DNA of 21,752 bases from Thermoplasmata archaeon (GTDB taxonomy: Archaea > Thermoplasmatota > Thermoplasmata > Thermoplasmatales > Thermoplasmataceae): the NCBI GenBank assembly GCA_021850505.1, contig JAJZLW010000054.1, positions 1 to 21,752 on the forward strand. The letters run 5' to 3'. A program made the position numbers and the translations under genes. This document shows, piece after piece, positions 1 through 9,190 of the stretch (its first letter is position 1; each line of letters begins with the position of its first letter). The notes under the pieces are model-generated. The model saw only the letters and a list, made by a program, of their open reading frames with translations. It did no database searches and had not been told where the DNA came from.

Positions 1-2249
1 GAGCTTATGGAAACAACATAATTTTTTGCATAATCAACAGGACTCCAGTATATTTTTGGTCTTGTCGAATTAAAATACGTTCCGTTAACAGGGTAAAGGC
101 TGAAATTAGAAACATTTGATGGCACAACCGAGACATTGAATTCATAAAGATGCGAAATGCCTAAATCATCAACCATTACGATCCTTATGCTGTTATTTCC
201 TGTTACATTTCCAAAATTTAATGGAACTGTCTGGTTTATTCCAGAAAGATCAAGCGTATGGTTTTCATAGCTAACGTTAAGGTACCTGATCCCTGTCCAG
301 AATGTGAAATTCAATCTTAACCCAAAAACCTGGGAAACATAGGATCCATTTCCTATGTTCAAATTCAACTCCGGTTTGCCGGTGTCGACAAAAACAGTGA
401 AATTGTAAACAGAGGAGAATCCGGAGAAGGCCTGCAGTTTTAGGGATGCATTATACATCCCATTCTTTAATACGGTCAAATTTACAACAAATGTTTCCCC
501 CTCATTTACAGAGGAGAGATTTCCAATCCTGAGTTTTGCTATTAACGGATTATTCTGACCAATTTTGAAGTTCAGAAGGTTCTCGCCTGTCAGAATATAA
601 CTCGCATTTACAATCGCTGTTGGTACTGAACCAAAGAATTCGTTTTCGTCAGGGTTGTAATAATACGATAGAGAAGTCTGGTTGAAGCCTATGAACCCCT
701 CGTTTCCCGCTGGCAGATAAAACCCGTAGGATGCAGAAGGATTGCTGTATTCAGATAGGCCACTTGAATTGGAGTAAAGAATTATGCCCGAAGAGTTAAC
801 CAGAAAGTCAGACGGGGATAATGAAGATATGCTAACTGGCGACGCTAAATCATCGCCCACTGGAATCAGGGAACCATCAGAAAAAAGAACCAGTCCTGAA
901 TTAAAGTTGTAGGATATAATTGATGAAATAACTCCGCTCGATGAAACCAGACGGATGCTGTCAATATAAGATGAATTGATATTAATCCGCAATGAGCTCT
1001 GAGTGCTAACAGCGCCCGTAGAGTCTGAAAAATTAATTGACAACAGTCTTTGATTCAGTAACCAGAACGATGCAGTCTGGTTGCCTGCTTGCGCTGCAGA
1101 CAACAGAATTGCTCCCTGGATTGGTCCAAGCTCACCTTCGGTGATTGAGGATGAACCTCTTTTGATCAGGCCGAATGTTCCACCATCTCCGAGGATAATA
1201 TAATCCCCGTTATTGGCGAGCATTCCGACAGGACTGTTTATGCTACCTGTTATCTTCATGGATGTTGTGGAAAAGTTGTCCAATTGAATGTTGACTATGC
1301 AGGATTCTGTGCCATTTTCAATATAATACGATAAATTAGAACTGCTATTCTCGTAAATAGCTGATATATTGCCATTCAGATTTGTCGGCCCGGTAAGGTT
1401 GAAATAGCTCTGGTTGTAAAGATTAAACACACTGACCACGTTTCCCGAGGCCAAACCAATAATTGAATTAGTCTGTCTGCTGTAAAACAAAGCACCGTAA
1501 TGCGTTCCGAAGTCATTGCTATACCCTTCAATTCCCAGAGATTGCGGTCTGTGATCAATCTCTTGCGGGCGAAAGGATGAAACGGGCGAGATCGAAATCG
1601 AATAGAGCGCTATGTAAGAGACTTCGCCTCCGACGAGTACAGATAGATTGGATCCTGTATCGTTAATAGAAGGATAGAAAAAAGGAAATACCAGTCTTGA
1701 ACCAGTGCTGGAAAACGAAATAAAACTCCCATTTAAAGCTGGATTAAAGCAAATGCTCATGTTACACAAATGGTTCATTTCCGGGTCTTCTGAAATTTTC
1801 TGCTTTTCGTTGTTATAGGAAAATACGTAATATCCAAGTTCAGGACCAAATGAGACATTCATTATTAGCATGTTTCCGTAGGATATCTCTATATCATTTT
1901 CAGCAAGTCCGCAGTTAATTGAATTATTCCATGAAAACGACATGTTGAACGTATAGTTTGGGTGATAATCTGGAGATTTTATGTCAACAAAACCTGGTGC
2001 GCTTAAATTACATGTAGTTATCCCCAGGCCATTTCCAAACTGCTGATTTCCAATATTTGCCGACACCGCTCTGATATTCCCGGACTCTGAAAAGAAAAAT
2101 ACGCTCGAATTTGCAGGAAAGGAACCGGGTTCCTGTGAACTGAACGAATAGCTTTGCGATTGACCAGCCTGGGCACCAGTCTGACCATATACCGTTATCG
2201 GGAATAGTGTAATAAGAAATATAATTACAATAATTACACTTATTCGCAT
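1..2249 (-). CDS. Large secreted, sequon-rich surface protein (3' end cut by window edge)
   Basis: This ORF is open from an ATG at 2249 to the left edge, giving 749 codons with no stop, so the C-terminus lies outside. The first residues, MRISVIIVIIFLITLFPITVYG, followed by QTGAQAG, form a typical signal peptide (basic start, hydrophobic core, small residues before the mature chain). The mature part is poor in charged residues and rich in Ser, Asn, Gly, Tyr and Phe, with about 40 N-X-S/T sequons by my count. Short repeating strand-turn units in the middle (roughly residues 200-480) suggest a beta-propeller-like fold. From about residue 540 on it looks like Ig/fibronectin-type modules; near the edge is an FNSTRPKIYWSPV stretch of the kind that opens a fibronectin-like domain. 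No enzyme motif was recognised. An in-frame TGA lies about 20 codons upstream and no ATG lies between, which supports the start. I infer an exported, N-glycosylated cell-surface protein; its specific role is unknown. Confidence 0.8.
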   Translation of the reverse strand, partial: MRISVIIVIIFLITLFPITVYGQTGAQAGQSQSYSFSSQEPGSFPANSSVFFFSESGNIRAVSANIGNQQFGNGLGITTCNLSAPGFVDIKSPDYHPNYTFNMSFSWNNSINCGLAENDIEISYGNMLIMNVSFGPELGYYVFSYNNEKQKISEDPEMNHLCNMSICFNPALNGSFISFSSTGSRLVFPFFYPSINDTGSNLSVLVGGEVSYIALYSISISPVSSFRPQEIDHRPQSLGIEGYSNDFGTHYGALFYSRQTNSIIGLASGNVVSVFNLYNQSYFNLTGPTNLNGNISAIYENSSSNLSYYIENGTESCIVNIQLDNFSTTSMKITGSINSPVGMLANNGDYIILGDGGTFGLIKRGSSSITEGELGPIQGAILLSAAQAGNQTASFWLLNQRLLSINFSDSTGAVSTQSSLRININSSYIDSIRLVSSSGVISSIISYNFNSGLVLFSDGSLIPVGDDLASPVSISSLSPSDFLVNSSGIILYSNSSGLSEYSNPSASYGFYLPAGNEGFIGFNQTSLSYYYNPDENEFFGSVPTAIVNASYILTGENLLNFKIGQNNPLIAKLRIGNLSSVNEGETFVVNLTVLKNGMYNASLKLQAFSGFSSVYNFTVFVDTGKPELNLNIGNGSYVSQVFGLRLNFTFWTGIRYLNVSYENHTLDLSGINQTVPLNFGNVTGNNSIRIVMVDDLGISHLYEFNVSVVPSNVSNFSLYPVNGTYFNSTRPKIYWSPVDYAKNYVVSIS

Positions 2250-2271
2250 TTTTCTTGAAATGTTATTGATC

Positions 2272-2279
2272 CTATAATT
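2272..2279 (-). promoter_or_regulatory. Weak candidate TATA element for the surface-protein gene
   Basis: On the minus strand AATTATAG is centred about 26 bases before the ATG at 2249, the spacing expected for a leaderless archaeal transcript. The match to a TATA box is poor. A second AT-rich palindrome (2350-2359) lies further away and could serve either divergent gene. Confidence 0.25.
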
Positions 2280-2349
2280 CTTCTGGAGTAATAATCGGTC
2301 GGATACTCATACAGGTAAATTATTCTGTGATGTCAGACAAAAGATCAAA

Positions 2350-2360
2350 TTTTATAAAAA
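2350..2360 (+). promoter_or_regulatory. Candidate TATA box for the GT-C gene at 2401
   Basis: TTTTATAAAAA lies about 45 bases before the ATG at 2401, implying a transcript start near 2380 and a leader of about 20 bases. The core TTTTATAAAA is palindromic, so it could in principle be read in both directions between the two divergent genes. Another AT-rich element, ATATATA at 2379-2385, is too close to the start codon to be a normal TATA box. Confidence 0.35.
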
Positions 2361-2400
2361 CTTATAACATCCTCTTCAATATATACCACCTTAAAGTTAT

Positions 2401-4737
2401 ATGGAAGAAAAAGCAGATAAACAGGAACTTCCTGAGAACAGATTGCCAGAAGAAGGTGCCAGGAAAATCGAAAAATGGCGTCTGGCCTACATAGCAATGG
2501 CTATATTTCTGATAAATTTCTCCTTCCTGATTTGGTACCTCGCCGGCTATCTGAATATAGTTGCGCTTGTCTCAGTCTGGGCGCTTATTATAATGAGCGG
2601 GATACTCCTTCTCTACGCCCTCTCAATAAAAGAACAGGTAAAGCACTTCACCCTCATGGTAGATCTTGCTTTTATTCTGTCTATTATAGCATTAATAGCA
2701 ATCTATCTTCAATATTTTCCGACATCCAATTCAGATGAGATACTGATAGATACCTATGCGGGCTATCTTTCCCTGCATGGCATAGATCCATACATAAACG
2801 CCAACATGCTTGGCGTGGTTCCGACCCTGCTCGCAAATAAGGTTTTCACCACTCCTCTTCTGTCTGGGGGGGTTGCCAATTATTTTGAATACCCGGCCCT
2901 TGCGGCCATTGTATTCATTCCAGCGATTCTTCTCGGGGTACCCTCTTATACCGTTGTACTGGCATTTGATGTTGCCACTTACTTTCTTTTATATGGAACA
3001 TTCAGGAAATACAAGATTGAATCAAGGAATGCTGTTGTCTTAATAGTGTTTGCAACAATTTTTGAATATGCATTTTTCTCGGTCAACGGTGTGACTGGTA
3101 TAATCTGGGTCTTCTTCTTGGGAATGTCATTTGCAATGAGAAAGAAACCCATGGTTTCAGGCTCCTTCTATGGGCTTGCACTTGCATTCAAGCAGATACC
3201 AGCATTGATATTGCCCTTCTACCTATATTTCCTCTACAGGGAAAGTGGAGGCAACAAGAAATACGTATCGTATTTCATGCTATTCGCGATCGTGCTGTTT
3301 TTAGGCGTAAATCTACCTTACATTTTAGTTAACGCACATGACTGGATTGTCAATGTATTATCAATACAGTTCCAGAGTGTTGTCGGTACCGGGATCGGCC
3401 CGTCAATCCTGGATTTCACCGGTATAATACATGTGAGCACGATATTCTTCTCGATAGCACTCGCGCTCCTCACAGTCATGTTTCTCGCAATATACATCAT
3501 ATACTATGATAACCTGAAATATGCGTTCTTTGCGTTTCCTGTTATAATATTCCTGCTTGAATTCAGGTCTCTGATAACCTATATAATTTACTGGCCCGTT
3601 CTAATTATTCTGGTTCTACCTGATTTCATCACATCAAGGCGGTCGTCAGGACTGACATCAGTGAAAAAACATGTATTTCTCAGTGCGAGCCGCTTTTTCA
3701 GTTATTTTTCCAGAAACAGGAAACTGGCCGCAACAGCTGTAGTTGCGATCGTCTTTGCTGGTATTGCTGTGTCAGCCGGGGTATATTCCTATTCACCCAA
3801 TTCGCTACCTCTGAGGATTAACGGTATTGAGGCAGTGGGCAATCCTTTTGAGATAAAGGGAAATGTAACAATGATAAGGCTCAACATATCATATAATCCT
3901 GCAAATGGGGATCCCCAGACGGTTGAGATGAACTACAGGATTTTCGCTTCTGGTGAGTTACAGGTTTCAAGTTCCGGTGCAAACGGCTTTCCCTGGTATG
4001 CATCAGATCCATACATACATGCAGGATATAACAGCGTTAATATTTTCCCGGAAAACGTAACCTCACTCTTGCCCGCAACCTCGAAGACGATCACGATCCA
4101 GGCATACAACACTTTAGCCTGCACAGAATATTCCGTCAGGAACATTTCAACCAGTCGCTCTTTTCCACTTTACAATCCGGATCTGAGCTATCCTATTACG
4201 GATCAGAATTCAGTGCTGCAATTTCCAGACTGGAATTTCTATTCCTCACAACCAGGTGGATTGAAAATGCAATCGATAAGTGACGGGTTCATCTTTTCCA
4301 AATTAACAAATAGCGCGGTATTCGGTGCCCTGAACACATCCATTAATTTTGATATGCTTGTAAAGGACTCATTCACGCTTCATTACAATCTTTCCGTGCA
4401 GGGTGCAAAATTAAATTATAGCATGACCAACCCATCCAGCTCATTCTTTGGTCCTGTAATAGTTTTTGACAGCACATATTATTACTATTTTATCGATAAT
4501 AGCTCGTTGCCACCAAACACGATCCTTGGCACATCATCGCAGACAACCTTTGTATATAATTCAAACACCAGTGGGATCAATTTCAGTTTATTTAACCAGA
4601 GCCTCGCAAAACAGATGTCAGCAGACCCGGCAATAAGCATAAACCCCAATTACGCAGTTTTCTCATACCTTTTATCTGCACATATTCCTTCTGTGTTCTC
4701 AGTCGAGGTAAACGGGATATCTCTGCAATCTGAATAA
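2401..4737 (+). CDS. GT-C type membrane glycosyltransferase with C-terminal extracellular domain
   Basis: The 778-residue protein is a multi-pass membrane protein for about its first 460 residues. Features shared with polyprenyl-phosphate-sugar-dependent GT-C enzymes (GT87/DUF2029-like) are an acidic pair in the first large outside loop (SDE, residues 111-113), HGIDPY (126-131), YFEYP (161-165) and KQIP (264-267) at the edge of a helix. A last helix at about 441-463 leads to an outside domain of about 315 residues with many N-X-S/T sequons and predicted strands. Such enzymes move a sugar from a lipid-phosphate carrier to a glycan, lipid or protein on the outer face of the membrane. The gene diverges from the sequon-rich surface protein, which could be a client; that link is inference. 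Acceptor and sugar cannot be read from sequence. A second, differently arranged GT-C protein lies at 19051-20799. Confidence 0.75.
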   Translation: MEEKADKQELPENRLPEEGARKIEKWRLAYIAMAIFLINFSFLIWYLAGYLNIVALVSVWALIIMSGILLLYALSIKEQVKHFTLMVDLAFILSIIALIAIYLQYFPTSNSDEILIDTYAGYLSLHGIDPYINANMLGVVPTLLANKVFTTPLLSGGVANYFEYPALAAIVFIPAILLGVPSYTVVLAFDVATYFLLYGTFRKYKIESRNAVVLIVFATIFEYAFFSVNGVTGIIWVFFLGMSFAMRKKPMVSGSFYGLALAFKQIPALILPFYLYFLYRESGGNKKYVSYFMLFAIVLFLGVNLPYILVNAHDWIVNVLSIQFQSVVGTGIGPSILDFTGIIHVSTIFFSIALALLTVMFLAIYIIYYDNLKYAFFAFPVIIFLLEFRSLITYIIYWPVLIILVLPDFITSRRSSGLTSVKKHVFLSASRFFSYFSRNRKLAATAVVAIVFAGIAVSAGVYSYSPNSLPLRINGIEAVGNPFEIKGNVTMIRLNISYNPANGDPQTVEMNYRIFASGELQVSSSGANGFPWYASDPYIHAGYNSVNIFPENVTSLLPATSKTITIQAYNTLACTEYSVRNISTSRSFPLYNPDLSYPITDQNSVLQFPDWNFYSSQPGGLKMQSISDGFIFSKLTNSAVFGALNTSINFDMLVKDSFTLHYNLSVQGAKLNYSMTNPSSSFFGPVIVFDSTYYYYFIDNSSLPPNTILGTSSQTTFVYNSNTSGINFSLFNQSLAKQMSADPAISINPNYAVFSYLLSAHIPSVFSVEVNGISLQSE

Positions 4738-4823
4738 ACACTGATTCACTTTCTAAAATTTATGGACATTAAATTTCCGCATGGTGTCCACATCGGTTTC
4801 ATATTGATATAATGCAAGCGAGT

Positions 4824-4834
4824 ATATTTTATAT
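4824..4834 (+). promoter_or_regulatory. TATA box of the gap-radA-ACT gene run
   Basis: ATATTTTATAT is centred about 27 bases before the ATG at 4856, so the transcript should begin within a few bases of the start codon. No Shine-Dalgarno precedes the ATG, which agrees with a leaderless or nearly leaderless mRNA. Confidence 0.6.
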
Positions 4835-4855
4835 CATCACATGTGATCAAGACCC

Positions 4856-5866
4856 ATGATTCATGTCGCCATAAATGGTTATGGAACTATTGGACGAAGG
4901 GTTGCTGATGCCGTAATGCTGCAGGAGGACATGAATGTGGTCGGAATATCAAAAACCAGGCCTGATTACGTTGCAAAGATTGCCTCAAGGAATTACAGGA
5001 TATTTGTCCCTGACAGGAAGGCGATGGAAACATTTTCGGCCGCGGGAATCAGTGCTGCTGGAACAGTAGATGACATGATACAGGATTGTGACATCGTTGT
5101 AGATGCCACTCCGGAAGGAATGGGCGAAACAAACTTAAAAAAATACAAACAGGCGGGAGTTCGCGCAATTTTTCAGGGAGGGGAGGAGGCAGAAATTGCA
5201 GAGGCCAGTTTCAATGCTTATTCTAATTTTAATTCGTCTGTTGGAAAGAAATATGTCAGGGTGGTATCCTGCAATACAACAGGCCTCGCAAGAACATTAT
5301 CCACAATCAGGGACAAGGCAGGAATAGAATCGGCATATGCCACTCTTATCAGAAGAGCAACGGATCAGAATGACAGCACCAAAGGGCCAATAAACGCACT
5401 TGAGCCAAGTCTATCATTTCCGTCGCATCACGGCCCGGATCTGGTGACAGTAATGCCCGGACTGAATGTGCAAACAGTTGCGGTTAAGGCGCCAACCACA
5501 CTGATGCATGTTCATGTTGTCAACGCTGATCTTTCCAGGCCTGCTAAAGCAGAAGATATAATTGCAGCCCTTTCTGCAAAGAAAAGGATAATAGTTTCAA
5601 CCGGAAAGGATGGAAAATCATCGACTGCTCAGGTAATGGATTATGCCCGTGAGATGGGGAGGAAGAGGGGTGACCTTTTCGAGATTTTCGTATGGAAGGA
5701 GAGCATCAAGGTCACCGGGACCAGGATCAACTTCATACAGGCAGTTCACCAGGAAAGTGACGTTGTTCCTGAAAACATAGATGCCATAAGGGCGATGTTC
5801 GATCTTTGTGACAGAGAAGATTCTATATCGAGAACAGATAGCGCTCTCAGAATTGGAGGAGAATGA
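4856..5866 (+). CDS. gap: Archaeal type II glyceraldehyde-3-phosphate dehydrogenase (phosphorylating)
   Basis: The 336-residue product interconverts glyceraldehyde 3-phosphate plus phosphate and 1,3-bisphosphoglycerate with NAD(P) in the cytoplasm. In archaea with a modified Entner-Doudoroff pathway it is thought to serve mainly gluconeogenesis. The N-terminus starts directly with the Rossmann dinucleotide-binding loop [10 protein letters not shown] (residues 7-16). The catalytic cysteine is C139 within VSCNTTGL, a form typical of the archaeal enzyme rather than the bacterial/eukaryotic class. Further family stretches are RRATDQND followed by the KGPINAL region, and HHGPD. Length matches the archaeal family (about 335-345 residues). 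It is the first gene of a run with radA, whose TTG start lies one base past this stop codon. The last codons carry the GGAGGA used by radA. Confidence 0.95.
   Translation: MIHVAINGYGTIGRRVADAVMLQEDMNVVGISKTRPDYVAKIASRNYRIFVPDRKAMETFSAAGISAAGTVDDMIQDCDIVVDATPEGMGETNLKKYKQAGVRAIFQGGEEAEIAEASFNAYSNFNSSVGKKYVRVVSCNTTGLARTLSTIRDKAGIESAYATLIRRATDQNDSTKGPINALEPSLSFPSHHGPDLVTVMPGLNVQTVAVKAPTTLMHVHVVNADLSRPAKAEDIIAALSAKKRIIVSTGKDGKSSTAQVMDYAREMGRKRGDLFEIFVWKESIKVTGTRINFIQAVHQESDVVPENIDAIRAMFDLCDREDSISRTDSALRIGGE
5855..5860 (+). promoter_or_regulatory. Shine-Dalgarno that fixes the radA start
   Basis: GGAGGA lies inside the last codons of gap and ends seven bases before the TTG at 5868. It favours this TTG over an upstream in-frame GTG at 5808, and suggests radA is translated from the gap transcript by internal initiation or coupling. 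Confidence 0.7.
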
Positions 5867-5867
5867 T

Positions 5868-6857
5868 TTGGCTAAGGATGACAAGACTGACAAGACAGAA
5901 AATACAGAGAAAAAAATAGAGATAGAGGATCTCCCCGGGGTAGGAGAGGCAACTGCCGAGAAGTTAAGGGAAACCGGGTATGACGATATAATGATGCTTG
6001 CTGTTGCTTCACCAAAAGATCTTTCAGAGGTGGCGGGTATTGGGGAAGGAGCCGCAATAAAGATCATAGCAGCTGCCAGAAAATTCGCAGATGTTGGCAA
6101 CTTCGAAACTGGTGAAGAGATTATGAAGAGACGGGAGCAGGTCAAGAAACTTACAACCGGCTCGCACGGACTTGATCAGCTACTCGGAGGCGGTCTGGAA
6201 ACGCAATCAATTACAGAATTTTTTGGCGAATTTGGATCTGGGAAGACACAGATAATGCAGCAGCTGGCTGTCAATGCAACAGCCCCGGAGGATATGAACG
6301 GCTTCAACTCTGATGTTTTGATCATAGACACAGAAAATACCTTCCGTCCGGAAAGAATAATTCAGATGGCCAAGGCACGCGGCCTGGACCCAGATGAAAC
6401 ACTCAGAAGAATACAGGTGGCCAGGGCCTATAATTCACACCACCAGATCCTTCTGGCAGAAAAGGCCCTTGATGAAGCTAAGGGCAAGAACATAAGGCTG
6501 TTGATAGTTGATTCACTGACATCCCATTTCAGGGCTGAATATATGGGAAGGGGGTCGCTCGCTGAAAGACAGCAGCTTCTCAACAGGCACATGCATGATC
6601 TCCTTAAATTCGGTCTTCTCAACAACGCTGTTATCGCTGTCACAAACCAGGTTTCCGCCAGACCGGATGTATTCTTTGGTGACCCGACGGCCCCAATAGG
6701 CGGTAATATCGTTGGTCATACAGCAACTTTCAGGATATACCTGAGAAAGTCGAAAGCGGGTAGAAGGATAGCGCGGCTTATTGACTCACCCAGCCTGCCA
6801 GAAGGTGAAGTGGTCATACAGGTATCAGAAGACGGTATAACAGATCCGCCATCATAG
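5868..6857 (+). CDS. radA: DNA repair and recombination protein RadA
   Basis: RadA is the archaeal RecA/Rad51 recombinase. It forms ATP-dependent filaments on single-stranded DNA and carries out strand exchange in repair and restart of replication. With the TTG start the protein is 329 residues, the usual size. An N-terminal helix-hairpin-helix domain begins at [15 protein letters not shown] (residues 18-32), with a second hairpin at VAGIGEGAA. Walker A is GEFGSGKT (120-127) and Walker B is LLIVD (211-215). The DNA-binding loop region has NQVSARPD and PIGGNIVGH (about 260-284). There is no intein. The reading frame extends upstream to a GTG at 5808 that would add 20 residues overlapping gap. 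I prefer the TTG because of its Shine-Dalgarno and because family members start close to the hairpin domain. The next gene begins five bases after the stop. Confidence 0.95.
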   Translation: MAKDDKTDKTENTEKKIEIEDLPGVGEATAEKLRETGYDDIMMLAVASPKDLSEVAGIGEGAAIKIIAAARKFADVGNFETGEEIMKRREQVKKLTTGSHGLDQLLGGGLETQSITEFFGEFGSGKTQIMQQLAVNATAPEDMNGFNSDVLIIDTENTFRPERIIQMAKARGLDPDETLRRIQVARAYNSHHQILLAEKALDEAKGKNIRLLIVDSLTSHFRAEYMGRGSLAERQQLLNRHMHDLLKFGLLNNAVIAVTNQVSARPDVFFGDPTAPIGGNIVGHTATFRIYLRKSKAGRRIARLIDSPSLPEGEVVIQVSEDGITDPPS

Positions 6858-6862
6858 TCATC

Positions 6863-7378
6863 ATGTGGCCTATACTTAAGGAAAAATTTAAGGGGCTTCC
6901 TTCTCAGCTGAAGGTAGCACAGACACTTCTCCAGCTCGGCCTCAGTATAAGGAAGGGACTGGACGGCGCCTATCAGATCCACTGCGGAGACATAGAGATG
7001 TCAGCCGGTCAGGTCTCCAGGGCAGTAAATGTTGACAGGAGAGTTGTGATAGGTGCTGTCAACCATATAGCAGGGGACCCACAGCTTCTTGCTTTTTTTT
7101 CCGATCTTGTGCCGGTGGCAAACCTTGGCGTATCATCATCCAAAATGGGCCTTGGGGTAATACAGATTATACCTGAACTCCAGGATCGCCCCGGCATCAT
7201 TGCATCTGCACTCTCCATAGTTGCGATGAGAGGCATTAACGTAAGACAGGTCATTGCCGATGATCCTGAGATGACCGATAAACCGACTGCCATCATAGTG
7301 ACAGACAGGCCTATACCGGCCGAGCTCCTGCCGGAGATGAGGAAGATAAATGGTGTCGCGGCCGTCCAGCTGATGTAA
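6863..7378 (+). CDS. HTH-ACT domain protein, predicted amino-acid-metabolism regulator
   Basis: This 171-residue protein has an N-terminal helical part (about residues 8-75, including SAGQVSRAVNVDRRVV, which reads as a helix-turn-helix). A C-terminal ACT domain follows (about 98-171, with DRPGIIASALSIVAMRGINV as its signature). ACT domains bind amino acids or other small ligands, and the arrangement matches the archaeal family annotated as predicted regulators of amino acid metabolism (COG2150 as I recall). It follows radA by five bases and is probably co-transcribed with gap and radA, though no functional tie among the three is evident. Its stop codon lies only three bases from the end of the convergent M61 gene, leaving almost no room for terminators. 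Ligand and DNA target are unknown. Confidence 0.8.
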   Translation: MWPILKEKFKGLPSQLKVAQTLLQLGLSIRKGLDGAYQIHCGDIEMSAGQVSRAVNVDRRVVIGAVNHIAGDPQLLAFFSDLVPVANLGVSSSKMGLGVIQIIPELQDRPGIIASALSIVAMRGINVRQVIADDPEMTDKPTAIIVTDRPIPAELLPEMRKINGVAAVQLM

Positions 7379-7381
7379 GAT

Positions 7382-9139
7382 CTATTTTGCAAGAAGGATA
7401 TCAAGATATTTTGCAGCCTCCGGCGATGGTTTCTTGTCTTCCTGCATCTCGTAGCTGTCATTGGGCGGTGATGTTGTCTTAATACTAACAGACAAAAGCG
7501 AGTTTCTCCTGAATAAGATCACATCAACTAAAGATCCGGGGTTGACAATCAGCGCGTCATACAGTAACGATGAATTTTTACCTGGAGCTTTTGTGTTTGC
7601 ATCTGTGAATCTTTTACCGTTAACAGCAACGATCTCATCACCGGCATTGATTCCGCTTTCATAAGACGGCCAGCCCCTGAGAACTGAATATACACGGAAA
7701 GCACCATTTTCCTTTTTTATGAGCATGCCTGTAGTGGACAAATCGGAACCTGATTTGTTCCATGTTGACTTTCTGGTGATTGAGAGACCAACCTTGGATA
7801 ATTCACTGTCAAAGTCGACCTTGCCGGTTCCTCTAATATATTTCTGGAAGAAATCCCTGAAATCCGCAGATGTGAGATCATTTGCCACGTTTATTATGTC
7901 TTTTTCTGTGATGCCTTTTCCATCCCTTCGAAATCTATCATATAAAGCCTTCATAAGTGAGTCTATGGTTACTGACCCAGATGTCGATGCAATCATGTTT
8001 ATATTCAGCAATAAGCCGGCAGCATTTCCCTTGAGATAATATGAGATATAACTGTTCAGATCATCCGGGGATGGCTTGTAGAGCCTGATCCATGTGTCAA
8101 AAGAAGAATCGGCCAGCGAAGTCTCAAGTGCTCCTGGAAGTGATTCTATGTCATGAATCATGTCAGATATGAGTTCAAAGTATCTTTTCCTGTCAATCAG
8201 GCCTGAACGATAAAGTATAAGGTTGCCGAAATACTCCGTAAATCCCTCAGAAAACCACAACAGGGTAGTGTAATTTTCCTCGCGGTAATTGAAAGGGCCC
8301 AGCTCAACCGGCCGTATTCGCTTTACGTTCCAGGCATGAAAATACTCGTGTGATACAACAGAAAGGAAACGATCATATTTTTCACCAGGTATTGCGTTAT
8401 ATATATCTGTTGATATGACACATGAATTGCTGTGCTCCAGGCCCCCTCCCTGTGCTCCCGGATAGGCATGTATGATGAATACATATCTTTTGAATGGTAC
8501 ATGCTCGAACACCTTTATGGCGCTCTCGGCAATCCTTTTCATATCCGTAACCTGTCTTTCAAAATTAATGCCCTTTAAACCGTAGAGAGCAATGACATGT
8601 TCTTTTCCATCGACCGTGAATGAGTAATCTTCATGGGTACCGGCCTCGATTGGTGAGTCCACAAGTATGTCGTAATTTGTCGCCCTGTATCTGTCATTTC
8701 CTATTTTATCAAGGGCGGTTGTTGCATGCCAGCCTTCAGGAAGATGAAGATCGACCTCAACGGTCTGATCCTTGTAGCCTTCCATGTACATGAAAAGGCT
8801 TGTACCTAGGATAAAGGCATGCGATGCATCCATGTGGGAAGTCCTCACACTGAGCTCGTCCGCGTAAACGCTGTATGATATGCGCAGCTCCGTTCTGCCT
8901 CCTGTGGAAACTTTCCAGCTGAGCTTATCCTTTTTCTTATTTTCCAGTGGCTCTCCATCCTTTCCATAGGCTGCAAATTTCCTGACGTTTTTGGAAAAGT
9001 CACGGATTAGATAACTGCCAGGGGTCCATGCCGGCAGGGTAAGTGTAATCTCACTTTCAGTTATCTCCTCAATCACCATTTCAACATGGAACATCTGCAG
9101 ATGTGGTTTTTCGACCCTTACGAAATAAGTCATCTTCAT
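7382..9139 (-). CDS. M61 family metallo-aminopeptidase with PDZ domain
   Basis: The 585-residue protein belongs to the glycyl aminopeptidase family M61, zinc enzymes related to M1 that remove N-terminal glycine or other small residues. The family's N-terminal beta domain carries PAWTPGSYLIRDFSKNV (residues 36-52). The zinc site is HEYFH (264-268), continuing as AWNVKRIRP. A glutamate in FSEGFTEYFG (E298) is the likely third ligand. GGGLEHSN (231-238) fits the exopeptidase substrate loop. A PDZ domain follows at about 470-560, with GDEIVAVNG. No signal peptide is visible, so it is probably cytoplasmic and may finish peptide breakdown in a peptide-fermenting archaeon. Two ATGs (9139 and 9133) are possible; the first is used here. 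It is convergent with the ACT gene, three bases apart. Confidence 0.93.
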   Translation of the reverse strand: MKMTYFVRVEKPHLQMFHVEMVIEEITESEITLTLPAWTPGSYLIRDFSKNVRKFAAYGKDGEPLENKKKDKLSWKVSTGGRTELRISYSVYADELSVRTSHMDASHAFILGTSLFMYMEGYKDQTVEVDLHLPEGWHATTALDKIGNDRYRATNYDILVDSPIEAGTHEDYSFTVDGKEHVIALYGLKGINFERQVTDMKRIAESAIKVFEHVPFKRYVFIIHAYPGAQGGGLEHSNSCVISTDIYNAIPGEKYDRFLSVVSHEYFHAWNVKRIRPVELGPFNYREENYTTLLWFSEGFTEYFGNLILYRSGLIDRKRYFELISDMIHDIESLPGALETSLADSSFDTWIRLYKPSPDDLNSYISYYLKGNAAGLLLNINMIASTSGSVTIDSLMKALYDRFRRDGKGITEKDIINVANDLTSADFRDFFQKYIRGTGKVDFDSELSKVGLSITRKSTWNKSGSDLSTTGMLIKKENGAFRVYSVLRGWPSYESGINAGDEIVAVNGKRFTDANTKAPGKNSSLLYDALIVNPGSLVDVILFRRNSLLSVSIKTTSPPNDSYEMQEDKKPSPEAAKYLDILLAK

Positions 9140-9169
9140 TGCTTTGTCGAAAGAATAAAATACAGATCA

Positions 9170-9177
9170 ATTTAAAA
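9170..9177 (-). promoter_or_regulatory. Candidate TATA box of the M61 gene
   Basis: TTTTAAAT on the minus strand is centred about 34 bases before the ATG at 9139, predicting a leader of roughly 8-10 bases. It sits in the short gap before the upstream membrane-protein gene, so the M61 gene probably has its own promoter. Confidence 0.45.
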
Positions 9178-9190
9178 CTTGTCTTCGTTT

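Noticed and set aside
5808..5867. Upstream GTG start for radA
   Set aside because: It would overlap gap by about 60 bases, lacks a ribosome site, and adds residues not typical of RadA N-termini; the TTG at 5868 has GGAGGA at good spacing.
5618..6145. Minus-strand frame of 175 codons opposite gap and radA
   Set aside because: It is a shadow of two certain genes, with no motif and a Ser/Pro-rich composition typical of antisense frames.
5868..6857. Intein within RadA
   Set aside because: The ATPase motifs are contiguous and the length is normal, so no intein is present.
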